Shown here in pieces: positions 40,784 to 49,442 of a stretch of 64,000 bases of DNA. The stretch's first letter is position 1. Every line of letters begins with the position of its first letter. The notes below the pieces were generated by a model. The model was not told where the DNA came from. It made no database searches and saw only the letters and a program-made list of their open reading frames with translations. Source of the DNA: Ruminococcus sp. (GTDB taxonomy: Bacteria > Bacillota > Clostridia > Oscillospirales > Ruminococcaceae); the NCBI GenBank assembly GCA_015066935.1, contig SVNK01000009.1, forward strand, positions 24,643-88,642, in the 5' to 3' direction. Both the position numbers and the translations under genes were made by a program.

Positions 40784-40955
40784 ACAGGCGGACAAAGTCC
40801 GCCTCAGTTTGTAGATAAAGCCGTGTATTAACGGGACGTCGAGGACGCCGTCCCCTACAAGCAGCTATTCTGTGTGTTACAAACGTAGGGGCGAACACAG
40901 TTCGCCCGCAAATAATATGTTTATCGACAATCTCAGGCGGACAAAGTCCGCCTGT
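40784..40955. repeat. REP-like palindrome cluster C
   Basis: Two identical 19-base palindromes AGGCGGAC-AAA-GTCCGCCT (40786-40804 and 40935-40953) bracket a GGGACGTCGAGGACG...CCCCTACAA unit (40831-40860) and a GGGGCGAAC-ACA-GTTCGCCC unit (40885-40910). All are followed or preceded by TAC or GTA. It is the densest cluster in the window. Confidence 0.8.
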
Positions 40956-40962
40956 GGCTGTG

Positions 40963-43134
40963 TTACATAAACAGCATGCTGATACCGTGTTCACGGGCAT
41001 ATTTTTCCGCTTTTTTGCGGTTTACCTGTTTGAACACCCTGACAACCTGTTTATGACCTTTTTTGATTTCGTCCATAGGTATATCCTTGTTGTCGAACTC
41101 GGATATTTTGACGTTATAGAGCGATTCACATCCGGTAAAAGCATCCTCCTTGATGTCCTTGCTCTGCCAGCTGATTTTCAGTGTCATGAGGTTCTGACAG
41201 CCGTAGAACGCCCAGTTTCCGATAGTCTTGACGCTTGTCGGGATATGTATTGTTTCAAGTGAACGGCACCACGAAAATGCACTTTCACCGATAAATGTTA
41301 CGGAATCCGAAATAACAACCTTTTTAAGACTGTAGCACTCGGAGAATGCGGAATTTCCTATTTCTGTAACAGAACCCGAAATAACGATTCTTCTTAATCT
41401 TTTGCAGGAGAAGAATGTAAGGTCGTTGATTTTCTGGAGATAGGCAGGAAGAACGATGTTTTCAAGGGAGTTGCATCGTCCGAAAGCACCCTTGCCGATT
41501 TTCTTGAGGGATTCGGGGAAGGAGATGTTCCTGAGTTTCAGGCATTTAAGGAATGCATTTTCGCCGATGGATTCAAGATTGTTTGAAAGGACAATCTCCT
41601 CAAGATTGAAGCAGTGACAGAAAGCGAAGTTCTCGATAGTCTTAACGCTGTCCGAGATGATGATTTTCTTGACGGTCTGGTTGCCGCGGAATGCATATTT
41701 ACCGATAGTTGTAATGGAATCGGGGATGACAATGGCTTCGGTGGTTCCGACATACTTGACCAGAGTACCCTTTTTGTCGATAGCCATGTTATTGATATCG
41801 TCTATGATGATATTTTCGTCGAGGAGCAGCTCACCATATTCCTCGGAAAGCTCCTTGTGTATCTCATGTACGTTATCCTCAAAAACGGCACTTGCTTTCG
41901 GAGGCGACTTCTTTTCTTCCTTAGCCTCATCCTTTGGAGACTCAGGCTGTGTAAGATCGTCCATATAGTTTATGTGCGGAGCAGACTTCTCAGGCTTTTT
42001 ATCTGTTGGTTTTGAGGAAGGTTCAGCTTTTACGGCGTCAGCCATGTAGCTGGTTTTCTCAGCTGACTTATCTTCCTTTTTCGGCTCAGCTTTTTTGTCG
42101 TGTACGGGGCGAGGAAGCTCCGTTGCATCGTCCATGTAGTGCTTCTTCTCCGCAGGCTTGTTGTCCTTGGGAGATTCAGACTTCTTCTCCGCAGGCTTGT
42201 TGTCCTTGGGAGATTCGGACTTCTTCTCCTCTGTCTTGCTGTCCTTGGTAGATTCGGACTTCTTTTCCGCAGGCTTGCTGCCCTTGGGAGATTCGGACTT
42301 CTTTTCCGCAGGTTTGTTGTCCTTGGTGGAGTCGGACTTCTTCTCCGCAGGTTTGTTGTCCTTGGGAGAGTCGGACTTCTTCTCCGCAGGCTTACTGTCC
42401 TTGGTGGAGTCGGACTTCTTTTCCGCAGGCTTGCTGTCCTTGGGAGATTCGGACTTCTTCTCCTCAGGCTTGTTGTCCTTGGGAGATTCAGACTTCTTCT
42501 CCGCAGGTTTGTTGTCCTTGGGAGATTCGGACTTCTTCTCCGCAGGCTTGTTGTCCTTGGTGGAGTCGGACTTCTTCTCCGCAGGTTTGTTGTCCTTGGG
42601 AGATTCGGACTTCTTTTCCGCAGGCTTGCTGTCCTTGGGAGAGTCGGACTTCTTCTCCGCAGGCTTGCTGTCCTTGAGAGATTCAGACTTCTTCTCCGCA
42701 GGCTTGCTGTCCTTGGGAGATTCAGACTTCTTCTCCGCAGGCTTGCTGTCCTTGGGAGATTCGGACTTCTTTTCCGCAGGCTTGTTGTCCTTGGTGGAGT
42801 CGGACTTCTTCTCTTCTGGCTTGTTGTCCTTGGGAGATTCAGACTTCTTTTCCTCAGATTTATTGTTTTTTGCGGGTTCGGACTTTGTTTCCCTGAGTGG
42901 TTCGTGTTCCTTCTTTGCCGCTTCGTTATTTCGTGACCTTGCCTTCACCTTTACAACTTTTGCCTTCTTAGCAGTATTGGATTTTGGGGGTTCGGTGTTT
43001 TTGGCAGGTTCATCGTTCTTCACGGGAACAGGAGTCTCCTTGATTTCTGCGGACTGTTCTTTTTCGCAGAAAGGGCAGGATGTATATTTGTCCGAATCAT
43101 AATAATGGCCGTTACGGCACTTGATTCTTTTCAT
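40963..43134 (-). CDS. Zinc-ribbon, Lys/Glu repeat and BspA-type leucine-rich-repeat protein
   Basis: A 723-residue protein, start ATG at 43134. Residues 1-25 hold a zinc ribbon (CRNGHYYDSDKYTSCPFCEKE). Residues about 80-330 are about 18 copies of a 13-residue repeat of the type KPAEKKSESPKDN, encoded by 39-base DNA repeats (about 42140-42850). A linker (about 330-450) with YMDD-type motifs follows, then about eight BspA/LRR_5 repeats (IVIPDSITTIGKYAF, IIISDSVKTIENFAF and so on) to the end. The protein has no obvious signal peptide, so the LRR may be intracellular. The repeat region is likely unstable in length. Function unknown. Confidence 0.8.
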   Translation of the reverse strand: MKRIKCRNGHYYDSDKYTSCPFCEKEQSAEIKETPVPVKNDEPAKNTEPPKSNTAKKAKVVKVKARSRNNEAAKKEHEPLRETKSEPAKNNKSEEKKSESPKDNKPEEKKSDSTKDNKPAEKKSESPKDSKPAEKKSESPKDSKPAEKKSESLKDSKPAEKKSDSPKDSKPAEKKSESPKDNKPAEKKSDSTKDNKPAEKKSESPKDNKPAEKKSESPKDNKPEEKKSESPKDSKPAEKKSDSTKDSKPAEKKSDSPKDNKPAEKKSDSTKDNKPAEKKSESPKGSKPAEKKSESTKDSKTEEKKSESPKDNKPAEKKSESPKDNKPAEKKHYMDDATELPRPVHDKKAEPKKEDKSAEKTSYMADAVKAEPSSKPTDKKPEKSAPHINYMDDLTQPESPKDEAKEEKKSPPKASAVFEDNVHEIHKELSEEYGELLLDENIIIDDINNMAIDKKGTLVKYVGTTEAIVIPDSITTIGKYAFRGNQTVKKIIISDSVKTIENFAFCHCFNLEEIVLSNNLESIGENAFLKCLKLRNISFPESLKKIGKGAFGRCNSLENIVLPAYLQKINDLTFFSCKRLRRIVISGSVTEIGNSAFSECYSLKKVVISDSVTFIGESAFSWCRSLETIHIPTSVKTIGNWAFYGCQNLMTLKISWQSKDIKEDAFTGCESLYNVKISEFDNKDIPMDEIKKGHKQVVRVFKQVNRKKAEKYAREHGISMLFM
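42140..42850 (-). repeat. 39-bp tandem repeat array inside the LRR protein gene
   Basis: About 18 units of 39 bases, each encoding a KPAEKKSESPKDN-like 13-mer with variation at three positions (E/D, P/T, N/S). The opposite strand stays open as a LSLGDSDFFSAGL-type repeat, which I treat as a shadow. Confidence 0.9.
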
Positions 43135-43167
43135 TTGTATAATCACTCCGATTAATTACATTATGTA

Positions 43168-43193
43168 TATGAGATGCCATACGTATTCTCATA
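43168..43193. promoter_or_regulatory. Palindrome in the leader of the LRR protein gene
   Basis: TATGAGA (43168-43174) and TCTCATA (43187-43193) form an inverted repeat within the transcript leader, 34 bases upstream of the start. The region 43135-43481 otherwise holds only two divergent promoters. Confidence 0.45.
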
Positions 43194-43200
43194 CATACTA

Positions 43201-43229
43201 ATTATACCACTTTCTTGGAAAAAAATCAA
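43201..43229 (-). promoter_or_regulatory. Promoter of the LRR protein gene
   Basis: On the minus strand TTGATT (43229-43224), 17-base spacer, TATAAT (43206-43201) with an extended TGG. Confidence 0.75.
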
Positions 43230-43423
43230 TAAATTATCATGCCTGTGAGTTCAATTTGTGAAAAGTGACAAAAACGTCTGTCGTGAAAGACTATTAAGTA
43301 CGCTTGCAGGCGGTGTTTTTGTTAATAGAATAGGCATTTTGCACAAAGTTGGACTTCTGCAATTATACCGACGGGAAATAAAAATGCTGAGTATGACAAC
43401 AAAATCTGAAACAAAAGTTCCCC

Positions 43424-43452
43424 TTGCAATTTGGGGAAAATTGTTATATAAT
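43424..43452 (+). promoter_or_regulatory. Promoter of the DUF1846 gene
   Basis: TTGCAA (43424-43429), 17-base spacer, TATAAT (43447-43452). Confidence 0.75.
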
Positions 43453-43481
43453 AGTATGTAGATGACAGGAGGTACGAAGAT

Positions 43482-44948
43482 ATGAAAAAAATCGGATTTG
43501 ACAATGATAAATACCTGAAAATGCAGTCTGAGCATATCAGACAGCGTATAGCTCAGTTCGGAGATAAGCTTTATCTTGAATTCGGCGGTAAGCTTTTTGA
43601 CGATTTTCATGCGTCAAGAGTTCTTCCCGGATTCAAGCCCGACAGTAAACTGCAGATGCTGCTTCAGCTCAAGGAAGAGGCGGAAATTGTAATCGTCATC
43701 AATTCGGGTGACATTGAAAAGAACAAAATCCGTGGGGACCTCGGTATCACATATGATGTTGAGGTGATCCGTCTGTTCAATATTTTCAGTAAAATAGGAC
43801 TTTACGTAAGCAGTGTGGTTCTTACACAGTATGATGCTCAGCCTGCAACGATGGCATTTCAGAAGCGTCTTGAGGCGCTCGGCATCAGGGTCTACCACCA
43901 CTATAATATCAAGGGCTATCCGTCTAATCTCAAGCTTATAATCAGTGACGACGGCTACGGAAAAAATGATTACATAGAGACATCACGCCGTCTTGTTGTT
44001 GTAACGGCTCCCGGTCCCGGAAGCGGTAAAATGGCGGTATGTCTTTCGCAGATATATCATGACCACAAGCATGGAATCAATGCAGGTTATTCAAAGTTTG
44101 AGACATTCCCTATATGGAATCTTCCTCTGCGTCATCCTGTAAATATCGCCTATGAGGCTGCTACCTCCGACCTTAACGACGTTAATATGATAGACCCCTT
44201 CCACCTTGAAGCTTACGGAGAAACTACCGTCAACTACAACCGTGACGTCGAGATTTTCCCTGTGCTGAACGCTATGTTTGAAAAGCTTCTCGGAGAATCT
44301 CCTTATAAGTCTCCTACGGATATGGGCGTGAATATGGCAGGAAACTGCATAATCGACGACGAAGCTGTATGCAGAGCCGCTGCCGACGAGACTATCCGCC
44401 GTTATTATGCGGCAATGTGCGATGCCAAAAAGGGACTTATTTCGGAAGACGAGCTTTATAAACTCGAACTTCTCCTTAAACAGGCAAATGTAACCGTTGA
44501 CGACAGACGTGTTGTTGCTCCCGCACTCGCAAAGGAGGAGGCTACAGGAGCACCTGCCGCAGCAATGGAGCTTCCCGACGGTACAATTCTGACGGGAAAA
44601 ACCTCAAACCTTCTCGGAGCCGTTTCCGCACTTCTGCTCAATGCACTCAAGCATTTTGCAGGTCTTGATGATGATGTTCTGCTCATGTCTCCCGATGTTA
44701 TCGAGCCGATTCAGAATCTCAAGGTCCAGCACCTCGGAAACAACAACCCCAGACTTCATACCGACGAAACACTCCTTGCACTTTCAATATGTGCGGCTTC
44801 AAATGAAAATGCAAAGCGTGCAATGGAGCAGATTTCCGCACTCCGTGGATGTGAGGTTCATTCTACCGTTATTCTTTCTCCCGTTGACGAGCGTATTTTC
44901 AAGCGTCTCGGTGTCAATCTCACCTGCGAGCCGAAATATCAGTCGTAA
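43482..44948 (+). CDS. DUF1846 family protein
   Basis: A 488-residue protein matching DUF1846 throughout: the start MKKIGFDNDKYLKMQSEHI, KLYLEFGGKLFDDFHASRVLPGF, the VVVTAPGPGSGKMAVCLSQ nucleotide-type loop and TDMGVNMAGNCIIDDE. This family is abundant in anaerobic Firmicutes and its function is unknown; the glycine-rich loop suggests nucleotide use. AGGAGG precedes the ATG. After the stop at 44948 a truncated reading frame begins at once (see next entry), suggesting a recombination point. Confidence 0.93.
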   Translation: MKKIGFDNDKYLKMQSEHIRQRIAQFGDKLYLEFGGKLFDDFHASRVLPGFKPDSKLQMLLQLKEEAEIVIVINSGDIEKNKIRGDLGITYDVEVIRLFNIFSKIGLYVSSVVLTQYDAQPATMAFQKRLEALGIRVYHHYNIKGYPSNLKLIISDDGYGKNDYIETSRRLVVVTAPGPGSGKMAVCLSQIYHDHKHGINAGYSKFETFPIWNLPLRHPVNIAYEAATSDLNDVNMIDPFHLEAYGETTVNYNRDVEIFPVLNAMFEKLLGESPYKSPTDMGVNMAGNCIIDDEAVCRAAADETIRRYYAAMCDAKKGLISEDELYKLELLLKQANVTVDDRRVVAPALAKEEATGAPAAAMELPDGTILTGKTSNLLGAVSALLLNALKHFAGLDDDVLLMSPDVIEPIQNLKVQHLGNNNPRLHTDETLLALSICAASNENAKRAMEQISALRGCEVHSTVILSPVDERIFKRLGVNLTCEPKYQS

Positions 44949-45147
44949 TGAAGAACAATGGTGGGTAACAGGATTTAATCCTGATTTTACAAAGCCTGAT
45001 CCATATGATATGACAATGATTTGTTCAGTTGATTTTACTAATTACGAGGAAATGTACAAGGCGTTTCATAGAAATTATAGAAGTGATAAGCCGATAGATG
45101 TAATATTTGATGAATACTATCAAACAATATGGTTTGTTTGGCAATAA
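44949..45147 (+). pseudogene. C-terminal remnant of a W-W-V-T-G-F-N-P protein
   Basis: From 44950, immediately after the DUF1846 stop, the frame reads EEQWWVTGFNPDFTKPDPYD and continues for 65 codons to TAA at 45145-45147, with no start codon or ribosome site of its own. It looks like the 3' end of a larger secreted-protein gene, of a type sometimes labelled DUF4474 (not verified). A second, shorter copy lies at 46362-46430. It ends ten bases before the first DUF5104 lipoprotein gene. Confidence 0.7.
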
Positions 45148-45162
45148 AAGGAGAACTTGATT

Positions 45163-45717
45163 ATGAAGTTTACCAAATTTATTATACCTATATTATTTTG
45201 CATTTTGTTGTCATCATGTAGCTACCCTTTGCTTGATAAAACAAAGGATAGCTATAACCCTGCCGAACCAGGAACAGACGACTATTCGTTTGCTGAAGAG
45301 ACTGGGCTTGAGGTATTAAGATGTCTTGATGAAAATGATGTTGAGGGATTTAAAACGTTGCTATCGGAAGCAGCTATATCAAAACCGAATGCAGAAAAAC
45401 AGATAGAAATGCTGTTCGATTTTTATGAAGGTATATCAACTTCACATAATGAAGTAAGAAGCGGTGAAAGCGGTGCGAAATTCAGAGAAGATCACTATGA
45501 ATATAAGTCTATTTACATAAATATTCATAATATACTGACTGATGAAGGAAAAAGATATAATCTAGAGTTTTATTATGTTTTAGTTGATTCTGATGACCCT
45601 TCAAAGATTGGTATATCTGAAATAATGTTTAGAGATGATAATGGCGATTTTGCTCTTAGAATATTTGCTAACGATGGAAGAAATGTCTATCCTACAACAT
45701 CAAATGCTACTGATTAA
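45163..45717 (+). CDS. DUF5104 lipoprotein 1
   Basis: A 184-residue lipoprotein: signal MKFTKFIIPILFCILLSSC with lipid Cys19, then a mixed alpha/beta domain with AEETGLEVLRCLDENDVEGFKTLLSE and ...DPSKIGISEIMFRDDNGD. It matches the DUF5104 family, paralogous to the next gene (similar spacing of the DENDVEGFK and DDNGD motifs). AAAGGAG precedes the ATG at 45163. The region is AT-rich and has rare codons compared with its neighbours. Function unknown; the remnants on both sides suggest an immunity-like or surface role (inference). Confidence 0.8.
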   Translation: MKFTKFIIPILFCILLSSCSYPLLDKTKDSYNPAEPGTDDYSFAEETGLEVLRCLDENDVEGFKTLLSEAAISKPNAEKQIEMLFDFYEGISTSHNEVRSGESGAKFREDHYEYKSIYINIHNILTDEGKRYNLEFYYVLVDSDDPSKIGISEIMFRDDNGDFALRIFANDGRNVYPTTSNATD

Positions 45718-45804
45718 GTTTATGTTTTCTGACAATTCAATAAGTTAATCTATTTTCTGGTGAGTATACAACATGAATAATTTGGTATAGGAGAAAGCAG
45801 AATC

Positions 45805-46350
45805 ATGAAAAAGGGTCTTTTATTTCTCATAAGTATAATGTTGCTTTTATGTTCGTGCACTCTAAATGAAAATAAAGATAGAGTATACGATCCTCATAAT
45901 ACCGACTCTTCCACATATCAGATTAACAGACAAGATACGATAACTATGGCGGAAGATATAATAACATATTTGGATGCCAGAGATAAAGATAGCATAAAGG
46001 CTCTTTTTGCACCTCAAATCGCAAATGACTATGACCTTGATTCTCAGATTGAAAAAGTATTTGAAATTTATGATGGAACATCAATATCGTATGAGATTGG
46101 AACATGTGGAGAAGGTGGTAAACATATTAAGGATGGAAAGTTTCTATATTTAAGATTTGATTGTCAGATTAAAAATATGCAAACCGACAATGACAAAATC
46201 TTTCGTATAAGTATTATACGTTGTCTTGTTGATGATAACAATCCAGATAATATTGGTCTTAATAAGATATTTTTGTGTAGGGCTGATGGAACAAACATTG
46301 CACCAATCGGTGAAGTTTCTGAGGATGAATTTTTTCAGTGGGAATATTAA
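45805..46350 (+). CDS. DUF5104 lipoprotein 2
   Basis: A 181-residue paralog of the preceding lipoprotein. Signal peptide MKKGLLFLISIMLLLCSC with lipid Cys18, then MAEDIITYLDARDKDSIKAL, aligning with AEETGLEVLRCLDENDVEGF of its neighbour, and LVDDNNPDNIGLNKIF aligning with LVDSDDPSKIGISEIM. AGGAG lies 10 bases upstream. About 85 bases without a gene separate the two. It is followed at once by the second remnant. Confidence 0.8.
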   Translation: MKKGLLFLISIMLLLCSCTLNENKDRVYDPHNTDSSTYQINRQDTITMAEDIITYLDARDKDSIKALFAPQIANDYDLDSQIEKVFEIYDGTSISYEIGTCGEGGKHIKDGKFLYLRFDCQIKNMQTDNDKIFRISIIRCLVDDNNPDNIGLNKIFLCRADGTNIAPIGEVSEDEFFQWEY

Positions 46351-46361
46351 ATGGGCACCCA

Positions 46362-46462
46362 CAGAAGAACAATGGCGGGTAACAGGATTCAATCCTGATT
46401 TTACAAAGCCTGATTCATATGATTTGACTAAAAACACAAAGGGTTCATCCAAAAGCGGATGA
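46362..46462 (+). pseudogene. Second remnant of the W-W-V-T-G-F-N-P protein
   Basis: EEQWRVTGFNPDFTKPDSYD (from 46364), nearly identical to the remnant at 44949 in its first 22 codons. The homology stops around 46430 and the frame ends in the mazF terminator. No start codon or ribosome site. Confidence 0.7.
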
Positions 46463-46469
46463 ACCCTTT
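46438..46469 (-). terminator. Terminator after mazF
   Basis: On the minus strand AAAGGGTTCATCC, loop GCTTTT, GGATGAACCCTTT, followed by GTGTTTTT. It is a 13-base stem overlapping the remnant's end. Confidence 0.88.
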
Positions 46470-46473
46470 CTGC

Positions 46474-46827
46474 TTATATTTCCAGTCCGAAACTGATTGA
46501 AAGAGCGGTGTTGACCTTATTCATTGAACGCAGGTCAAGCTCTCCCATTTTGTCTTTGAGACGTTTTTTGTCGATAGTGCGGATCTGCTCAAGAAGCACG
46601 ATACTGTCCTTGGCGAGACCGCATTTTTCTGCCTGAACCTCAATATGGGTAGGCAGATGCGTTTTGTCACGCTGACTTGTGATGGCGGCGGCAATGACCG
46701 TAGGGCTGTGCTTGTTTCCGACATCGTTCTGAACGATAAGTACAGGTCTGATGCCGCCTTGTTCCGAGCCAACAACGGGACTCAGATCGGCATAATAGAT
46801 CTCTCCTCTTTTGACCGGCATGATCAT
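46474..46827 (-). CDS. MazF/PemK-family endoribonuclease toxin
   Basis: A 117-residue protein ([20 protein letters not shown]) with the family motifs [24 protein letters not shown] and the [22 protein letters not shown] segment, including the conserved Arg and Thr/Ser catalytic residues of EndoA/NdoA. It cuts mRNA at specific sites in relatives. The ATG at 46827 with GGGAG at ten bases is the likely start; the frame extends into the hydF tail. No antitoxin gene (MazE/NdoAI-like) is seen upstream between it and hydF, so it is an orphan here or the antitoxin is elsewhere. Confidence 0.88.
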   Translation of the reverse strand: MIMPVKRGEIYYADLSPVVGSEQGGIRPVLIVQNDVGNKHSPTVIAAAITSQRDKTHLPTHIEVQAEKCGLAKDSIVLLEQIRTIDKKRLKDKMGELDLRSMNKVNTALSISFGLEI

Positions 46828-46939
46828 AATATTTATTCTCCCATAATTTATTTGCAGTTTGCTGATGTCTATATTATTGCCTTTGTCAGGCGAGTTTATA
46901 CGGCTGCAATTTATTATATGCCTGCGGGAGAATTTTGGT

Positions 46940-48139
46940 TTAGTGAGTTCGCAATGAAAATTCGGGCAGGGGAGCGATACTTCTTTTGAGTATACCATTC
47001 ATGTGAGCGATTGCGATTCCGTAGTTTGTGAACGGCACACCCTGTCCGATTGCGGATTTTCTGCGGAAATCGACTTCCTTTTCGGTGAGCATGCAGCTTC
47101 CGCAGTGGATGACAAGACTGTAGGGAGAGAGGTCTTCGGGGAACTCTCTGCCTGATGAAAGAGCGATATTGATATTCACGTCAGTGGTTTTTCTGAGGAG
47201 TGCAGGGAGTTTTACGCTGCCGATGTCACCGCACTGACGATGATGTGTACAGCCCTCCGAAATGAGAACAGTATCTCCGTCCCTGAGGGCAGAAATAGCC
47301 TCTGCACCTCTGACAGCTGTTTCAAGGAAACCTTTATAGCGTGCCATGAGGATTGAGAATGATGTAAGCGGAATACCTTCGGGGACGATTCTGCTTACCA
47401 TGCCGAAAACCTGACTGTCGGTTATGACCATTCTTGGCTTTGTACCGAGCTTTTCCAGTGTCAGGGAAAGCTGGTTTTCCTTGGTGAATACAACCAGGGC
47501 GTCTGAGTCGAGAATATCACGGAGAGTCTGAATCTGCGGAAGAATCATGCGTCCTTTGGGAGCAGATTCGTCGATAGGAGTCACGAGAACTACAATATCT
47601 CCCTCGGAAAGCATATCGCCGACGATTCGTCTGTTTTCGCCGTGAGTTTTGGAGAGTGCAGCGATACGTTCCTTGAGTTCATTGATGTTTGTTCCGCTGA
47701 GGGCGGATACGGCGATTTCGTTTGCGTCCGTACATTCATGCGGAGCTATGTCTGATTTGTTGTACGCAATGATATAGGGGATTGATTTTTCCTTGAATAA
47801 AGTGAGGATTTCTTTGTCGGTATCGTTCATCCCGACGGAAGAATCCACAACGAGTACCGCAACATCGGTACGGTTGAGTTCCTGTTTTGTTTTCTTCACA
47901 CGAAGCTCTCCAAGCTCGCCCTCATCATCGAGTCCTGCGGTATCAATGATGACTACAGGTCCCATTGGAAGAAGCTCCATAGCCTTTCTGACGGGGTCGG
48001 TCGTTGTACCCTTGACATCGGATACAACAGAAAGCTCCTGACCTGTTACAGCGTTTACAACGCTGGACTTTCCGGCATTTCTTCTGCCGAAAAAGCCGAT
48101 GTGTATTCTTTCGCCCGATGGCGTATCGTTAAGACTCAT
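46940..48139 (-). CDS. hydF: [FeFe]-hydrogenase maturation GTPase HydF
   Basis: A 399-residue protein with an Era-like GTPase domain ([15 protein letters not shown] at about residue 14, [17 protein letters not shown]), a dimerisation domain, and a C-terminal cluster domain with CTHHRQC and HCGSCM. The pattern is C-x-H followed 46-53 residues later by C-x-x-C, as in known HydF. It is the scaffold that assembles the diiron site of [FeFe] hydrogenase. Strong evidence for a hydrogen-producing fermenter. HydE and HydG are not in the window. CGGAGG precedes the ATG. Confidence 0.94.
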   Translation of the reverse strand: MSLNDTPSGERIHIGFFGRRNAGKSSVVNAVTGQELSVVSDVKGTTTDPVRKAMELLPMGPVVIIDTAGLDDEGELGELRVKKTKQELNRTDVAVLVVDSSVGMNDTDKEILTLFKEKSIPYIIAYNKSDIAPHECTDANEIAVSALSGTNINELKERIAALSKTHGENRRIVGDMLSEGDIVVLVTPIDESAPKGRMILPQIQTLRDILDSDALVVFTKENQLSLTLEKLGTKPRMVITDSQVFGMVSRIVPEGIPLTSFSILMARYKGFLETAVRGAEAISALRDGDTVLISEGCTHHRQCGDIGSVKLPALLRKTTDVNINIALSSGREFPEDLSPYSLVIHCGSCMLTEKEVDFRRKSAIGQGVPFTNYGIAIAHMNGILKRSIAPLPEFSLRTH

Positions 48140-48163
48140 ATTAAACCTCCGTTATATAGACAT

Positions 48164-48185
48164 GGGACGCCCGTGTGGACGTCCC
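48164..48185. other. GGGACG hairpin with a plus-strand T tract
   Basis: GGGACGCCC...GGACGTCCC followed by GTTTTT on the plus strand, between ldh and hydF, which are both minus. The T tract is on the wrong side for those genes. It resembles the REP-like palindromes. Confidence 0.5.
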
Positions 48186-48203
48186 GTTTTTATTGCTTCA
48201 TAA

Positions 48204-49151
48204 TCAGAATTCAATTTGTGAAATGACGTTTTTCAGAGCTTTTGCACTAGCCTGAAGCTTGATGATTTCATCATCGGTGAGCTTGGGATAGACCTCACGT
48301 TCTATACCGTTGCTTCCGATAACAGCCGGCAGACTGAGACAAACATCGCTGATACCGTATTTTTCCTCAATCATGTAGGAAACGGTGATGATATTATTTG
48401 CGTCACGGAGAATGGAATCGCAGATTTTGTTTACCGACATGGCGATTGCGTAGAATGTGGCGCCCTTGCGTTTGATAACCTCGGAGCCTGCCTTGCGGAC
48501 TTCTTCGATAATTTCGTCTTCATCGAGGTCGGGGTGATCCTGATCCTCGCAGTATTCCTCCATGGGGATACCGGCGATATTTGTGAGAGACCACGGAATG
48601 AATGAAGAGTCACCGTGCTCACCGAAAACATAAGCGTGGATGCTGTTGGGACTGAGTCCCACATGGTCAGCGATTGCTGCACGCAGACGTGATGTATCGA
48701 GAGCTGTTCCCGAACCGATAACCTGTTTCGGAGAAAGGTTTGTGCATTTAAGAATAACGTAAGTGAGAATATCGACGGGATTGCTTACCACGACGTAAAT
48801 GGCGTCGGGAGCGTACTTGGCAATCTGCGGCATTACTTCCTTGATGATATTGACGTTTGCCTGAGCGAGGTCGAGACGTGTCTGACCCGGCTTTCTTGCA
48901 AGACCGAGTGTGATTACAACGATATCGGAGCCTGCAGCGTCCTCGTATGTACCGTCGTAAACCTCAACATTATGACCGAATGAGATACCCTGACGAATAT
49001 CCATAGCCTCGCCCTTGGCTTTGGCTTTGTTTATGTCGATGAGTACCACGTCGGAACAGGTGCCTGTAACGGCGAAGGTATATGCACAGGTAGCACCGAC
49101 ATTTCCGGCGCCGAGTATGGTGATTTTTGTACCGTTTTTGATTTCAGCCAT
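48204..49151 (-). CDS. ldh: L-lactate dehydrogenase
   Basis: A 315-residue NAD-dependent enzyme. It has the nucleotide motif ILGAGNVGATCAYTF, the active-site GEHGDSSFIPWS with catalytic His, and conserved arginines in RLDLAQANV and DTSRLRAAIADHVGL. It reduces pyruvate to L-lactate. CGGAGG precedes the ATG. Together with the D-LDH-like enzyme at 25562, it indicates mixed lactate production. It is preceded by its own promoter (49219-49246). Confidence 0.95.
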   Translation of the reverse strand: MAEIKNGTKITILGAGNVGATCAYTFAVTGTCSDVVLIDINKAKAKGEAMDIRQGISFGHNVEVYDGTYEDAAGSDIVVITLGLARKPGQTRLDLAQANVNIIKEVMPQIAKYAPDAIYVVVSNPVDILTYVILKCTNLSPKQVIGSGTALDTSRLRAAIADHVGLSPNSIHAYVFGEHGDSSFIPWSLTNIAGIPMEEYCEDQDHPDLDEDEIIEEVRKAGSEVIKRKGATFYAIAMSVNKICDSILRDANNIITVSYMIEEKYGISDVCLSLPAVIGSNGIEREVYPKLTDDEIIKLQASAKALKNVISQIEF

Positions 49152-49218
49152 TATAAAAACCTCCGATGTATCAGATTCTTGTTACAAGCAGGGGAGAGGT
49201 AAAACTCCCTGTATACTT

Positions 49219-49246
49219 ATTATACCATAAATTTGCAAAATATCAA
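49219..49246 (-). promoter_or_regulatory. Promoter of ldh
   Basis: On the minus strand TTGATA (49246-49241), 16-base spacer, TATAAT (49224-49219) with extended TGG. Confidence 0.7.
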
Positions 49247-49349
49247 GAGAATGAAGAAAACATGCGGAAAAATCGTAACTTCGCACAAATCGGGGAATGA
49301 TTCAACGTGCAATTTTTATTACGGAATATCGCTGAGAGAAAAGAAAATA

Positions 49350-49435
49350 TGAATATTCACGGCGTATAAAATGAATGTTGTGAATAATATTCATAATATT
49401 GTGTATATTCGTGTGCAAAAATGAATATTTATTCG
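49350..49435. promoter_or_regulatory. ArgR-box cluster upstream of argG
   Basis: Three ARG-box-like palindromes: TGAATATTCA (49350-49359), TGAATAATATTCA (49381-49393) and ATGAATATTTATTC (49421-49435), matching the TGAAT-N-ATTCA consensus. They lie 10 to 95 bases upstream of the -35 element of the argG promoter. Confidence 0.8.
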
Positions 49436-49442
49436 ATAACTC

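Noticed and set aside
42140..42850. CRISPR array
   Set aside because: The units are in-frame coding repeats without spacers; no cas genes are nearby. The REP-like palindromes also lack regular spacing.
42158..43102. Long plus-strand frame of LSLGDSDFFSAGL-type repeats opposite the LRR protein
   Set aside because: It is the mirror of the 39-base coding repeat on the minus strand; no ribosome site, and the repeat explains why the frame stays open.
46474..46939. An antitoxin gene upstream of mazF
   Set aside because: No frame of suitable length with a ribosome site was found between mazF and hydF.
49152..49340. A second gene between ldh and argG
   Set aside because: Only short frames; the region holds the ldh promoter and leader.
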